NCBI GenBank assembly: GCA_964580585.1
Contig: CAZOKZ010000010.1
Location: 1 to 64,000 of the forward strand
DNA from: CAZOKZ01 sp964580585
GTDB taxonomy: Bacteria; Sumerlaeota; Sumerlaeia; SLMS01; JAHLLQ01
Length of the DNA stretch: 64,000 bases
Direction: 5' to 3'
How positions within the stretch are numbered: position 1 is the first letter of the stretch; each line of letters opens with the position of its first letter. The position numbers were made by a program, and so were the translations under genes. Below are positions 50,635 through 58,662 of this stretch, one piece after another. The notes beneath the pieces were generated by a model. The model was not told the origin of the DNA, did no database searches, and worked only from the letters and a program-made list of their open reading frames with translations.

Positions 50635-51473
50635 GGAAGACGCTGGATAATTCCTTCGACCAATTGGCAGAATTTTTCACTGACTTGCTTGCCCACTTCG
50701 ATCACTTCCTCGTGCGTCGTGACAGAAACGGTTCGTTGAACGTGTGAATTCGTAATTGCGGAAATCCCCAACATCCGCGCCCCGGCGTGCACCCCGGCCA
50801 AGGTTTCCGGCACCGTGGACATGCCAACGGCATCGGCGAAGATTCTAAGCATCCCGACTTCGGCCTGCGTTTCGTACGTCGGCCCCGTCAACGCCAGGTA
50901 AACGCCCTCGCCGAGCGCAATTCCCAATTCCACCGCCGTCCGCCGCGCCAGAGCCATCAGCTCGGGATCGTAAGGCGCCGACATATCGGGGAATCGCGGC
51001 CCGAGTGAATCAAGATTCGTACCCGACAACGGCCAGCGAAATTGCATGTTCACGTGATCGTTGATCAACATCAGGCTGCCCGGCGGCAACTGGCGACTGA
51101 GCCCCCCCGCCGCGTTGCTCAAAATCACTGTCTCGACGCCCGCCACAATCAGCGCGCGCAACGGCAGAACGGTTTCGCGCACATCCACGCCTTCATACAC
51201 GTGCTTGCGTCCGCTCATCACCAAAACGCGCCGTCCACCCAACGTCCCCCACGCTAAACGCCCCGCATGGCCCGTCACAGTACTCGCTGGAAAGTGGAGC
51301 AATTTGTCATAGCCTACCGACCGCGCGTCTTCGAGCCGGTCGGCCAGCGCCCCGAGGCCGCTTCCCGCGACAACCAGAACGCGTGGAACATCGCCCACGC
51401 TCTCGCGCACAGAGGCAGAAGCTTCACGAATCAATCGTTCGTGCTCGGCGACATTATCCAACGGGTGCGGCAT
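50631..51473 (-). CDS. Purine-nucleoside phosphorylase
   Basis: 280 residues from ATG 51473, with TTGGAG six bases upstream. It cleaves purine nucleosides with phosphate. The family I signature and active-site stretches are present: VVAGSGLGALADRL, SGRKHVYEG, SNAAGGLSRQLPPGSLMLINDHVN, TGPTYETQAEVGM and STVPETLAGVHAGARMLGISAITN. The length and the Glu in ETQAE fit the trimeric enzyme. It is the first gene of the overlapped ABC operon, an unexpected partner. Confidence 0.95.
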   Translation of the reverse strand: MPHPLDNVAEHERLIREASASVRESVGDVPRVLVVAGSGLGALADRLEDARSVGYDKLLHFPASTVTGHAGRLAWGTLGGRRVLVMSGRKHVYEGVDVRETVLPLRALIVAGVETVILSNAAGGLSRQLPPGSLMLINDHVNMQFRWPLSGTNLDSLGPRFPDMSAPYDPELMALARRTAVELGIALGEGVYLALTGPTYETQAEVGMLRIFADAVGMSTVPETLAGVHAGARMLGISAITNSHVQRTVSVTTHEEVIEVGKQVSEKFCQLVEGIIQRLP

Positions 51474-51493
51474 GAATACTCCAAGTGTATAAA

Positions 51494-51558
51494 GGAGAAC
51501 GGGCATCCTGCCCGTTCAAAAAAACAATTTCCGAAAACGGGCGGGACGCCCGTTCTCC
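51494..51558. repeat. Palindromic 'ACGGGCA..TGCCCGT' element, copy 2 (family D)
   Basis: Two hairpins, ACGGGCA-TCC-TGCCCGT (51499-51515) and ACGGGCG-GGA-CGCCCGT (51537-51553), bounded by GGAGAAC and its complement GTTCTCC. The whole unit is symmetric. It matches the element at 16414-16469. Confidence 0.88.
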
Positions 51559-51576
51559 ATTCAACCCAGAAACCCC

Positions 51577-52293
51577 TTACTTCTCCAGCTTGTTCCTCAG
51601 CAAAAACAACGTCTGGAATCCTTTGAGGATTTCCTTGTGCGAAATTTTCGACTGCCCGGCGCGTCGGTCGTGAAACACGATGGGGATTTCGCGAATCACC
51701 GCGCCACGCCGCTGACAAACCGCCAGCAATTCCATCAAACAACTGTATCCGTCCGACTGAATGGCATCCAAATCGATCTGGCCAATCAACCGCGTACGGT
51801 AACACCGGTAACCGCTGGTGCAATCGCGTGCATTCAACCCCAGAATCAACCGCGCCAGCGTATTCGCCCCCCAGCTTAACAAATACCGATGCGGGCCCCA
51901 GTTGCGAATGCCTCCCCCGGCAATATAACGCGACCCGACAACCACGTCGGCCAGTTTGGCCATGTGCAGGATTTCCCGCAAATGCTTGGGATTGTGCGAA
52001 TGGTCGGCATCCATCGAGATGACAAACTTGTAGCCACCTTTGAGCGCGTACCGGAAACCCGCCAGGTATGCTGTGCCGAGCCCCAGCTTGCCTTCGCGCT
52101 CCATCAAGTGCACGCGCCCGGGGAATTCGCCCATTTTTTTGCGCACCCTGTCAGCGGTACCATCGCGCGAGGAATCGTCGATTACAAGTACCTCAACCGT
52201 TGCCGGTTGGCGCATGAGTTTATCGATCAACGGGCCGATGTTTTCAACTTCGTTGTACGTCGGTAGTAAGACGAGTGCCTGAGCGCGATTCAT
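51577..52293 (-). CDS. Family 2 glycosyltransferase, polyprenol-phosphate mannosyltransferase-like
   Basis: 238 residues from ATG 52293, preceded by AGGGG. The GT-A fold motifs are clear: LLPTYNEVENIGPLI, VLVIDDSSRDGTADRV, SMDADHSHNP (metal-binding DAD), VVGSRYI, SWGANTLARLILGL and DCTSGYRCYR. This is the DPM1-type soluble enzyme without C-terminal membrane helices. It would transfer mannose (from GDP-mannose, supplied by ManC) or a similar sugar to a polyprenyl phosphate. It is followed by element D and pnp. Confidence 0.93.
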   Translation of the reverse strand: MNRAQALVLLPTYNEVENIGPLIDKLMRQPATVEVLVIDDSSRDGTADRVRKKMGEFPGRVHLMEREGKLGLGTAYLAGFRYALKGGYKFVISMDADHSHNPKHLREILHMAKLADVVVGSRYIAGGGIRNWGPHRYLLSWGANTLARLILGLNARDCTSGYRCYRTRLIGQIDLDAIQSDGYSCLMELLAVCQRRGAVIREIPIVFHDRRAGQSKISHKEILKGFQTLFLLRNKLEK

Positions 52294-52395
52294 TTTCCCC
52301 TGATCTCCCGCAAAATTCACCTTCCGACTTTGAGGGGGGCGTACCGGACAGATGATTGGTAGTCAGGAATTTGCCGCCGAAGGTGTCAAACGAAT

Positions 52396-52422
52396 TGGCA
52401 GCCCGGGGTTGCCGGGCTGCCA
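52396..52422. repeat. Perfect 11-bp hairpin between pseudopilin and glycosyltransferase genes
   Basis: TGGCAGCCCGG-GGTTG-CCGGGCTGCCA is a very stable stem. No T run follows on either strand, so termination is uncertain; it may protect the transcript end. Confidence 0.7.
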
Positions 52423-52455
52423 GGGACTCAATCGGGTTGGAAGGGAAAATCGGAC

Positions 52456-52890
52456 TTATTTTTCCTTCCAATTCTTCACGTCGTCTTCGTTGCCTTCGAT
52501 ACCGTCGGGACCACTGCTCCACAAATCGTAGTCTTTCTTGTGATCGCCGGGCGAACGATAGTTGAATTCATGCCCCCAGGCATCTTTCGGCATTTCCTCG
52601 TCGTCGAGGTACGGCCCCGTCCAGCGGTCCTCGTCAATATTGCTGGGCCGTTCGACAAGCGCCATCAGGCCTTCGCTGGTGTTCGGGAACTGGCCGGTGG
52701 CAAGTTCGTATTCTTTCAATGCCAGCCCGACGTTGCGGATACCAAGTTCCGTGGCGCGAATCTGGGCCTGGCGGGATTTGCCGGTCATTTTCGGCACAGC
52801 CACAGCCAGCAAGACGCCGATGATCACCACGACGAACATGATTTCCAGGAAGGTAAAGCCCCGACGGCGGGCGGTTTTGCGAGCTTTCAT
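52456..52890 (-). CDS. gspG: GspG-type major pseudopilin
   Basis: 144 residues from ATG 52890, eight bases after GGAGG. The class III signal RRRG-FTFLE is intact (Gly at -1, Phe +1, Glu +5), followed by a hydrophobic helix. The C-terminal domain has the GspG calcium-site pattern DAWGHEFNYRSPGDH and YDLWSSGPDGIEGNEDD. It would form the pseudopilus of a type II secretion system. No other gsp genes are adjacent. Two diverged relatives lie directly upstream on the same strand. Confidence 0.94.
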   Translation of the reverse strand: MKARKTARRRGFTFLEIMFVVVIIGVLLAVAVPKMTGKSRQAQIRATELGIRNVGLALKEYELATGQFPNTSEGLMALVERPSNIDEDRWTGPYLDDEEMPKDAWGHEFNYRSPGDHKKDYDLWSSGPDGIEGNEDDVKNWKEK

Positions 52891-52988
52891 GCGTTCAGCC
52901 TCCAAAATGAGTACCAGTGGTGTTGGACCAGCGCCCCCAAGGGGGTCAAGCGGGTCGTTTGGTTCCTTACTAAGAAAGCGACGATTTC

Positions 52989-53060
52989 ACCGCGAAGGCG
53001 CAAAGGTCGCAAAGGGTCGCAAAGAGAAGGAATTTCGTCGTGTCTCCGTGCCGCGGTGCT
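52989..53060. repeat. Families A and B repeat copy
   Basis: CGCAAAGGTCGCAAAGGGTCGC (from about 52999; family B), then TGTCTCCGTGCCGCGGTG (family A type), between the first and second GspG-like genes. Confidence 0.75.
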
Positions 53061-53094
53061 ATACCTTGAAATGTAACTGCACAGAATCAATTGA

Positions 53095-53547
53095 TCACTT
53101 TCGCTTCCAGTTCACGATGTCGTCCTGATTTCCTTCGATGCCATCGGGACCACTACTCCATAGATCATAGGTCTTCTCATGAATACTTGGCGAACGATAA
53201 TGTAAATCATGCCCCCAGGCGTCTTTGGGCATTTCTTCCTGGTTGAGATAAGGGCCTTTCCAACAATTCGCTTCCCCTTCGTTCGGGCATTTTAGCAAAG
53301 CCATCAATCCTTCTTCCGTTGTGGGGCACCGACCAACAGACAATTCGAATTCTTTCAATGCAAGGCCGACATTTCGAATACCAAGTTGTGATGCATCGAT
53401 TTGAGGTCCAAGCGGGGGATCACGAAAACCTCCCCAGGCATAATGAATGAAAAGACCCACAAGCGCTACTAACGCCACTAGCTTCAGAAGTCGCCGTATG
53501 TCTTTGCCGATCGACTCCTGCATCCGATCCGATTCTTCACCCGCCAT
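53095..53547 (-). CDS. GspG-like protein that lost the prepilin signal (copy 2)
   Basis: 150 residues from ATG 53547, with GGGAGGG upstream. A transmembrane helix (LLKLVALVALVGLFIHYAWG) replaces the class III signal; there is no G-F-T-x-x-E. The C-terminal domain is close to copy 1: LGIRNVGLALKEFELSVG, EEMPKDAWGHDLHYRSPSIH and YDLWSSGPDGIEGNQDDIVNW. It carries extra Cys (GRCPTTE, LLKCPN, EANCWK). It cannot be processed by prepilin peptidase and so would stay as a membrane-anchored relative. Possibly a repurposed or decaying duplicate. Confidence 0.85.
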   Translation of the reverse strand: MAGEESDRMQESIGKDIRRLLKLVALVALVGLFIHYAWGGFRDPPLGPQIDASQLGIRNVGLALKEFELSVGRCPTTEEGLMALLKCPNEGEANCWKGPYLNQEEMPKDAWGHDLHYRSPSIHEKTYDLWSSGPDGIEGNQDDIVNWKRK

Positions 53548-53610
53548 CTCATATGCCCTCCCCCTGTTCGCTATTCTATAGTCCAAGATTCATCAAGAAA
53601 CCAGATTGAA

Positions 53611-53650
53611 AATCTCCGTGGATTCTCCGTGCCTCTGTGTCTCCGTGGTT
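53611..53650. repeat. 'TCTCCGTGCCTCTGTGTCTC' repeat (family A)
   Basis: Matches the right arm of the inverted repeat at 35877-36066 (AATCTCCGTGGATTCTCCGT and onward). It lies between the second and third GspG-like genes. Confidence 0.85.
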
Positions 53651-53692
53651 TATAATGACTCGCCGCGTGGGGCGGGTGTTAGGCGTCCTCCT

Positions 53693-54136
53693 TTAGATTT
53701 TTGTCCAGTTGCAAATATCGTCGTCGTTCATTTCCACGTTATCGCTGCCTGCGCTCCACAGGTCGAAATCGCGGCGATGATCGCCGGGCGATTGGTAATT
53801 AAATTCCCGACCCCAGGCGTCGTGCAGCGGCATTTCGTCGCCGCCCAGCAACGGCACATCGCCGTTTTTCATGGGCTCGAGCAGGATTTCCAATCCTTCG
53901 CGTTTGGATGGAAATCGTCCCATTTGATCCTCGAAGCGGTAGAGCGCATCGCTGAGTCGTTCGAGACGTTGCGACGTCGAACGTACCTGCTCCTCGCGGT
54001 TGGGTCCATTGCCAAACGTAAAGGCGATTCCCACCATGACGCCCACCAGAGCGGTGACGATCATGAACTCTCGTTTCGTAAATTTACGGGTGGGAACCGT
54101 ATTCTTACGGTTCTTGTTGATTTTTGCGCCTGCCAT
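53693..54136 (-). CDS. GspG-like protein with altered prepilin signal (copy 3)
   Basis: 147 residues from ATG 54136, with GGAAGGA upstream. The signal region RK-FTKRE keeps Phe +1 and Glu +5, but the -1 Gly needed by prepilin peptidase is Lys. A hydrophobic helix (FMIVTALVGVMVGIAFTFG) and a GspG-type end (DAWGREFNYQSPGDHRRDFDLWSAGSDNVEMNDDD) follow. It is more diverged than copy 2. Processing is doubtful. First of three tandem genes. Confidence 0.85.
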   Translation of the reverse strand: MAGAKINKNRKNTVPTRKFTKREFMIVTALVGVMVGIAFTFGNGPNREEQVRSTSQRLERLSDALYRFEDQMGRFPSKREGLEILLEPMKNGDVPLLGGDEMPLHDAWGREFNYQSPGDHRRDFDLWSAGSDNVEMNDDDICNWTKI

Positions 54137-54353
54137 TTTGTAGATTCCTTCCCCATTTTCTGCGAATTCGGCGGGTTTCCACGCCACCTGAACCCCTACT
54201 TGGCAAGTATGGGTCCAATTCAATTCAACGTCGCAGTTTTTTGAATTTTACCACAAACCTACTCGCTTGCATAAATCCTTTTGCCACAACCCGCCGTGAT
54301 CCGTATGCTTGGGCAACAATCCAGTAATCCCCCGCGGCGAGGTCTCTCCGACG

Positions 54354-55871
54354 ATGTCGAAATATCGTGTCATGGTAGTAGATGACGATCCGGATATTCG
54401 TTTTGTTACATGCGGTTTGCTTGAACTTGATTTTGAAACCGTCCAGGCGGAAAGCGGACTCGATGCGTTGGAGAAAATCGAACGCTACGAACCGGATCTG
54501 GTGCTGCTCGATATCTCGATGCCCATCATGGATGGCTTTGCCACGTGTCGCAGCATTCGTCGCCACGACGATTTCGGCGAAATGCCCGTGTTTTTTCTAA
54601 CGGCGTTGACCAATCCGGAATCGCGACAAACAGCCGAAACCGTCGGCTGCCAAGGCTACATCGAGAAGCCCTTCAACACAGAAGCGTTGGTTGAATCGAT
54701 TCGTCATTTTTTCTACGAGCGTCGCGTGCCACCTGGCCTCAAAACGTTCAATATGCGCGAATTGGCAAAAATCGACGCGACACCGCTGCGCGCTTCGGAA
54801 GCCGCCAAACAACAAGAGGAAAACGATCAAGCCGACACGGGCCCCATTTCGCCAAACGATTCCGAATCGGACGAAAAACCGAAAATTCCCACGCATAAGA
54901 GACGTGTCTTTGGCGTTCCAAAAGCCGCTCCTCCCAAACCACCGGAGCCCGAGAAGTCCTCACGCCCTTCGCAGGCTTCAACCCGCGCGTTACGGCTTCC
55001 TCCGCGCGAAGAGCTCCTGCATCCCTCTGAACCAAAATCCGCTCCACCCCCCGAACCTCCCTCCACGGCGCCCTTGCCGCCGCATACTCCCGAACCGCCT
55101 GCCAAACCGTTGCCTCGTCGCCCAGACATCATTCGCTCCTCTCCCCCACCGGCTCCTGCTCCGAGCAGTCCCGAGCCAAAACCCGCCGCAGCTTCCCTGC
55201 CGGAATCCAAACCGCGCAGTTCGACCCAGGAAGTACTTGCGAAGCTGAAAAAACAACAGGGTGGCCTTAAGATTCGCCCTCGCGTGCTGTGCCTGATCGA
55301 CGATCGCAACGAGTTCACAACCTACACATTCGCATTCAAAGGGTTAGCCGAGTTTCTCCCCCTTGAAGATCCTGTCGAAGCCGTCGAAATCATTGCGCGC
55401 TTCCAACCGGACATCGTTTTCCTGCGCGGCGAAGGTAATGGCTACAATGGTTTGCAACTCGTGCAGTTGCTTCAGGGAAATCCACGTCTTTCGCACACGG
55501 AAATCGTGTTTCTGACCACGGGGCGCGAAACGCCCGCCATGAAAACCGCCATGGGGCGGCTTTCAACGAACACCGACGTGCGTGTACCTCTGGACAAGGA
55601 CATTGTTCGCCGGATGGTCGAGCGCATCAAAGGCAAACCGACGTTCAGCGTGCGCGACAAGAAGTTCCCCTACGGCACGTATGTGAATGAGGTTCTGCAA
55701 AAGGTTCGCAAGCAAGCCGACATCAAACGTGCCGCTCGCGAACACAAAGCCTTCTCGGACAAACACGCGCACTTGGCCAATTATCTGGAGAGCGAATTGA
55801 AAGATTACGCGAACAATATTGCTCCGCCCAAAAAGACCAAGATCGAAGCGTTGGAATATTACGTACAATAA
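54354..55871 (+). CDS. Response regulator with Pro-rich linker and degenerate second receiver
   Basis: 505 residues from ATG 54354. The N-terminal receiver (1-125) has DDDPD, the acceptor Asp in LVLLDISMP, and Lys in YIEKPF. A long Pro/Ser/Glu-rich linker (about 155-310) follows. A second receiver-like fold (about 325-430, RVLCLIDDRNEF...PDIVFLRGEGNGYNGLQLVQLLQ) has Arg where the phospho-accepting Asp should be. The tail (about 440-505) is basic and helical. There is no DNA-binding or enzymatic output domain I can recognise. It may act as a scaffold, as in FrzZ- or PilG-like systems (inference). Confidence 0.88.
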   Translation: MSKYRVMVVDDDPDIRFVTCGLLELDFETVQAESGLDALEKIERYEPDLVLLDISMPIMDGFATCRSIRRHDDFGEMPVFFLTALTNPESRQTAETVGCQGYIEKPFNTEALVESIRHFFYERRVPPGLKTFNMRELAKIDATPLRASEAAKQQEENDQADTGPISPNDSESDEKPKIPTHKRRVFGVPKAAPPKPPEPEKSSRPSQASTRALRLPPREELLHPSEPKSAPPPEPPSTAPLPPHTPEPPAKPLPRRPDIIRSSPPPAPAPSSPEPKPAAASLPESKPRSSTQEVLAKLKKQQGGLKIRPRVLCLIDDRNEFTTYTFAFKGLAEFLPLEDPVEAVEIIARFQPDIVFLRGEGNGYNGLQLVQLLQGNPRLSHTEIVFLTTGRETPAMKTAMGRLSTNTDVRVPLDKDIVRRMVERIKGKPTFSVRDKKFPYGTYVNEVLQKVRKQADIKRAAREHKAFSDKHAHLANYLESELKDYANNIAPPKKTKIEALEYYVQ

Positions 55872-55906
55872 AAAAACGCCGGAAGGCGTAAAAACCTCCC
55901 GGCGTT
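55870..55906 (-). terminator. Intrinsic terminator after the membrane protein gene
   Basis: The 8-bp stem AACGCCGG/CCGGCGTT (55875-55882 with 55899-55906) is followed by a T run on the minus strand. It overlaps the end of the convergent regulator gene and may serve the minus strand mainly. Confidence 0.72.
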
Positions 55907-55928
55907 GCAATTCGTTTTCCTTCGACTC

Positions 55929-56867
55929 TCAATTCATCATTGAACCGACAATACCCATCATGACACAGAAAGACAGCCAAGGCATCAAAACCAGCAAACA
56001 CAACAACGGTTTGGCAGGACCATCGTATTTGGCAAAAGCATAATAAAGCGGAATGAATGCACAGCAGAACGCCCCGATAATATTCGCCACGCCAGCAGAG
56101 ACATCGCCTTCCTTGAAGCACCAGACGATTAACCAGATGCATCCCCCCAAATAGATCATCGAGAAGAATCCCTGCAGCAAGTTAAACAAAACAGAATTTT
56201 CCTCAACTGCCTGAACGTGACGCCCAGGTTGAAAACTCATCCCAGAAGATGTACCCGAATTACCATTATAAGAACCCGAAGACGACGCATCGCTATAGTC
56301 CTCGTAGTCACCGTAATCTTCATAATCCGAATCGCTGAAATTCATATCCGACCCGCCGCCATTGTACAAATCACTGTCGGAAATCGACGGCGTCGGCGTC
56401 GTCATGGGCGCCGAGGGCGGTTTCAAATACGCTACCCGGTCGATTGCGATTGGCGAAGGCTGGCCTCCAGCCGACGGAATCGCCATGAATTGACCGTTTT
56501 GGTAACTGACCATGACCGAACCCGAGTAAATATCCACCGTTGCGCCATTTTTCAGCGCCAAATCGAACGAACGCCCCTGGCCTCGATCGCCAAATTGCAA
56601 CGACTGGATTCGCGACAACTCGACCGGGAATCCCTCCCCGCCCGGTTGCATCGAGATCGACAGCATGAAGACACCGTTTTGATCCGGTTTGCCTTCCAAA
56701 ACCTGAACACTGGGAAAGTCCTTAATCGTCCCATCGTTCATGTTCAATTGCATCTGATCTGCAGAAAGAGGATTCGCCAACATCGCGAGCAACAAGACCG
56801 CCACTCCCCAAATACCCCATTCCAACGATGGTACGCCCCGAAGCGAAAACAGAGAAACACGCCTCAT
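55929..56867 (-). CDS. Exported/membrane protein of unknown function
   Basis: 312 residues from ATG 56867, with AGGTGGG upstream. A signal peptide (ending near LSADQ) is followed by a beta-rich domain with LNMNDGTIKDFPSVQVLEG and LKNGATVDIYSGSVMVSYQNGQF, recalling 'NXXG' barrel-like repeats seen in planctomycete proteins. An Asp/Ser/Tyr-rich linker (about 165-220) and three C-terminal hydrophobic helices (about 230-312) complete it. No family is recognised. Confidence 0.72.
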   Translation of the reverse strand: MRRVSLFSLRGVPSLEWGIWGVAVLLLAMLANPLSADQMQLNMNDGTIKDFPSVQVLEGKPDQNGVFMLSISMQPGGEGFPVELSRIQSLQFGDRGQGRSFDLALKNGATVDIYSGSVMVSYQNGQFMAIPSAGGQPSPIAIDRVAYLKPPSAPMTTPTPSISDSDLYNGGGSDMNFSDSDYEDYGDYEDYSDASSSGSYNGNSGTSSGMSFQPGRHVQAVEENSVLFNLLQGFFSMIYLGGCIWLIVWCFKEGDVSAGVANIIGAFCCAFIPLYYAFAKYDGPAKPLLCLLVLMPWLSFCVMMGIVGSMMN

Positions 56868-57148
56868 CTCACACCCACCTGACCTGAAAAATTGCCATCG
56901 CTCGCAATCATGTCCGCGACGCTTCAACCATACACATTCGCATTCCAATACGACGACTGGAACGAATTATTTAAAATCGACGCCGTTTTTTGCTTCCCTC
57001 CTGCGCAAGCGAGCAAGGCTTTTCCCATAAAATCGCGGTTCAAAACCCGAAAATCGGTAAAAACGAAAAGCCTTTTGAGCGAAAAATCGGTGCAAAATTC
57101 TCTTGCGTCGCAAAGCCGGATAGCGGACTAATTCCCTCCCTTGAATGT

Positions 57149-57225
57149 GGGCGGTTAGCTCAGCTGGTTAGAGCGCAGCGTTGACATCGCTGAGGTCACA
57201 AGTTCGATCCTTGTATCGCCCACCA
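57149..57225 (+). tRNA. tRNA-Val (anticodon GAC)
   Basis: A full cloverleaf: acceptor GGGCGGT/ATCGCCC, D arm GCTCAGCTGGTTAGAGC, anticodon arm CAGCG-TTGACAT-CGCTG with anticodon GAC, T arm ACAAGTTCGATCCTTGT, discriminator A and encoded CCA. A strong terminator follows. Confidence 0.97.
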
Positions 57226-57248
57226 CCTTAACTCCAGTAAAACCAACG

Positions 57249-57279
57249 ACCGGCTCTTTCGAGAGCCGGTTTTCTTTTG
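57249..57279 (+). terminator. Intrinsic terminator of the tRNA gene
   Basis: A perfect 9-bp stem ACCGGCTCT/AGAGCCGGT (57249-57257 with 57262-57270) with a TTCG tetraloop, then TTTCTTTT. Confidence 0.95.
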
Positions 57280-57529
57280 CCTTGAACTGGGGCGGTTTTT
57301 CCCGTTTATTCCCATGAAATCACATCATTTTGTTGCCCGATGGTGACGCGCTTCTGTGGCAAAAAGCCTTTGTTTTCAAGCACTTGGCGGCAAACTGCGC
57401 GCACAAAGCGTTGCGCGGTTCATCCATATATCCCAGGGAGGGCGAAATCATGGCGAAAAAAGGGGTAATCTCCGCTCGAAAAGGGCGGAATCAAGTCTGA
57501 ATCTGAAATCTCAACCCTTTCGGGGGGAA
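57280..57529. other. Gap after the tRNA terminator, no gene seen
   Basis: No coding frame with protein-like content, hairpin or repeat is visible. The region borders decayed sequence. Confidence 0.5.
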
Positions 57530-57866
57530 TCAGTAAATTATCCACTGCTTGTCATCCAGTCCACTGGATGACTGTCCAACATTGATCCGGGCAGTCAGGC
57601 GATCCCAGGGGCGGAATGTGCTGCCGTTGAGACCTGTTTGGTCAAAGATTTCAAAGAGGAATGTATTGAGTCCTAAATCAGCGGAATCCGGTGTTCCGGA
57701 GAGGGTGCCATCCGGATTCACTGTCAGCCAGTCGGGACCCGAGGCCTGCCAGGGTATATTGTGGGACGGTGATCCCTGTTACGGCTATATATGGTCCCCC
57801 GGATGTGGTTGAATGGCGGAGTGTCCAGGTTTCGGGCCGCCTGGTAAGATCCTCGGCATCGCGCAT
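57530..57866 (-). pseudogene. Remnant of an exported Ig-like/He_PIG repeat protein
   Basis: Two overlapping frames give one protein's end: ETWTLRHSTTSGGPYIAVTG in one frame and NPDGTLSGTPDSADLGLNTF in another, with a frameshift near 57720-57760. 'DGTLSGTPDSADLG' is the He_PIG (putative Ig) repeat motif common in large secreted proteins. The 5' part is missing and it runs into a broken transposase, so it is a truncated, frame-shifted remnant. Confidence 0.65.
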
Positions 57867-57938
57867 CTCCAGTAGATCGTGCAGGCATTCAGGCTTTCGA
57901 ACACGCGTGCCTGGACATAGACCGGCACGTCGGGTGGG

Positions 57939-58662
57939 TTATAGGCAGAGTCGTTTGAGTTTGATTCGAGCGTCTTTGGTGGTAAACCTCCAATCGACCG
58001 GACCGGCGTGTTGATTGTGGCGTTTTTCCCACGCCGCCGTTTCCCGGGCAAGCGTCTGGCGGTCGCCGATGCGCCCGCGTGCGTGTTCAGGTTGTCCATG
58101 ACGAGCACGATTTTTTCCGCCTCCGGATGAATTTCGTCGCACAATTTCTTGATCTGTTTTGCCCAGTCCACACGCGTTCGCCGCTCGGTTACTTCGACGT
58201 GTCGCCGCGCGGCCAGCGGCTCGAAAAACATGAAAATGTTGGCGGTTCCGTTGCGCACGTATTCGTAGTCGAAACGCTCGGGCGCGCCGCCGATGGGCAG
58301 GCGCGTTTCCCGCAATAATTGTTTGCTGGCCTCGTCCATGCAAACCAACGGACGCCGCTTGTCAAGCGGGCGGGCGTAGACTTCGAGCACGTCTTCCATG
58401 GCGCACACGAACTCGGCGTTGGCCTCGGGCGGGATGCAAAACTGCTCACGTTTCCACGGCTTTAGCTCGCTTTTTTTTTCATCACCTGCCCGACGGTTTC
58501 GTGCGAAATCGAGTCGATGTACTCCAGTTCGACGGCGCGGTCGGCCAGCAAGCGCAACGACCAGACGGCATGGCCTTCGGGCGGCTTTTGCAGGCATGGG
58601 AGGACTCCTTTTCCCCAAGTCCTCCAACACCGCCGTGAACAGCATCCACAAAAATCGATCAA
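57939..58662 (-). pseudogene. Broken IS630-family transposase
   Basis: The DDE core is recognisable: PPEGHAVWSLRLLADRAVEL, HETVGQVMKKK, ELKPWKREQFCIPPEANAEF, PLVCMDEASKQLL (first Asp) and VLVMDNLNTH (second Asp). The HTH N-terminus is missing. A frameshift occurs at a run of nine A on the coding strand (58475-58483). A deletion after NLNTH removes the third acidic residue region, joining in another frame to TLARETAAWEKRHNQ and the C-terminus DWRFTTKDARIKLKRL. No terminal inverted repeats were found. It cannot transpose by itself. Confidence 0.88.

Noticed and set aside
57149..57225. tRNA as an attachment site of a present-day prophage
   Set aside because: No integrase, phage genes or repeat of the tRNA 3' end seen in the window.
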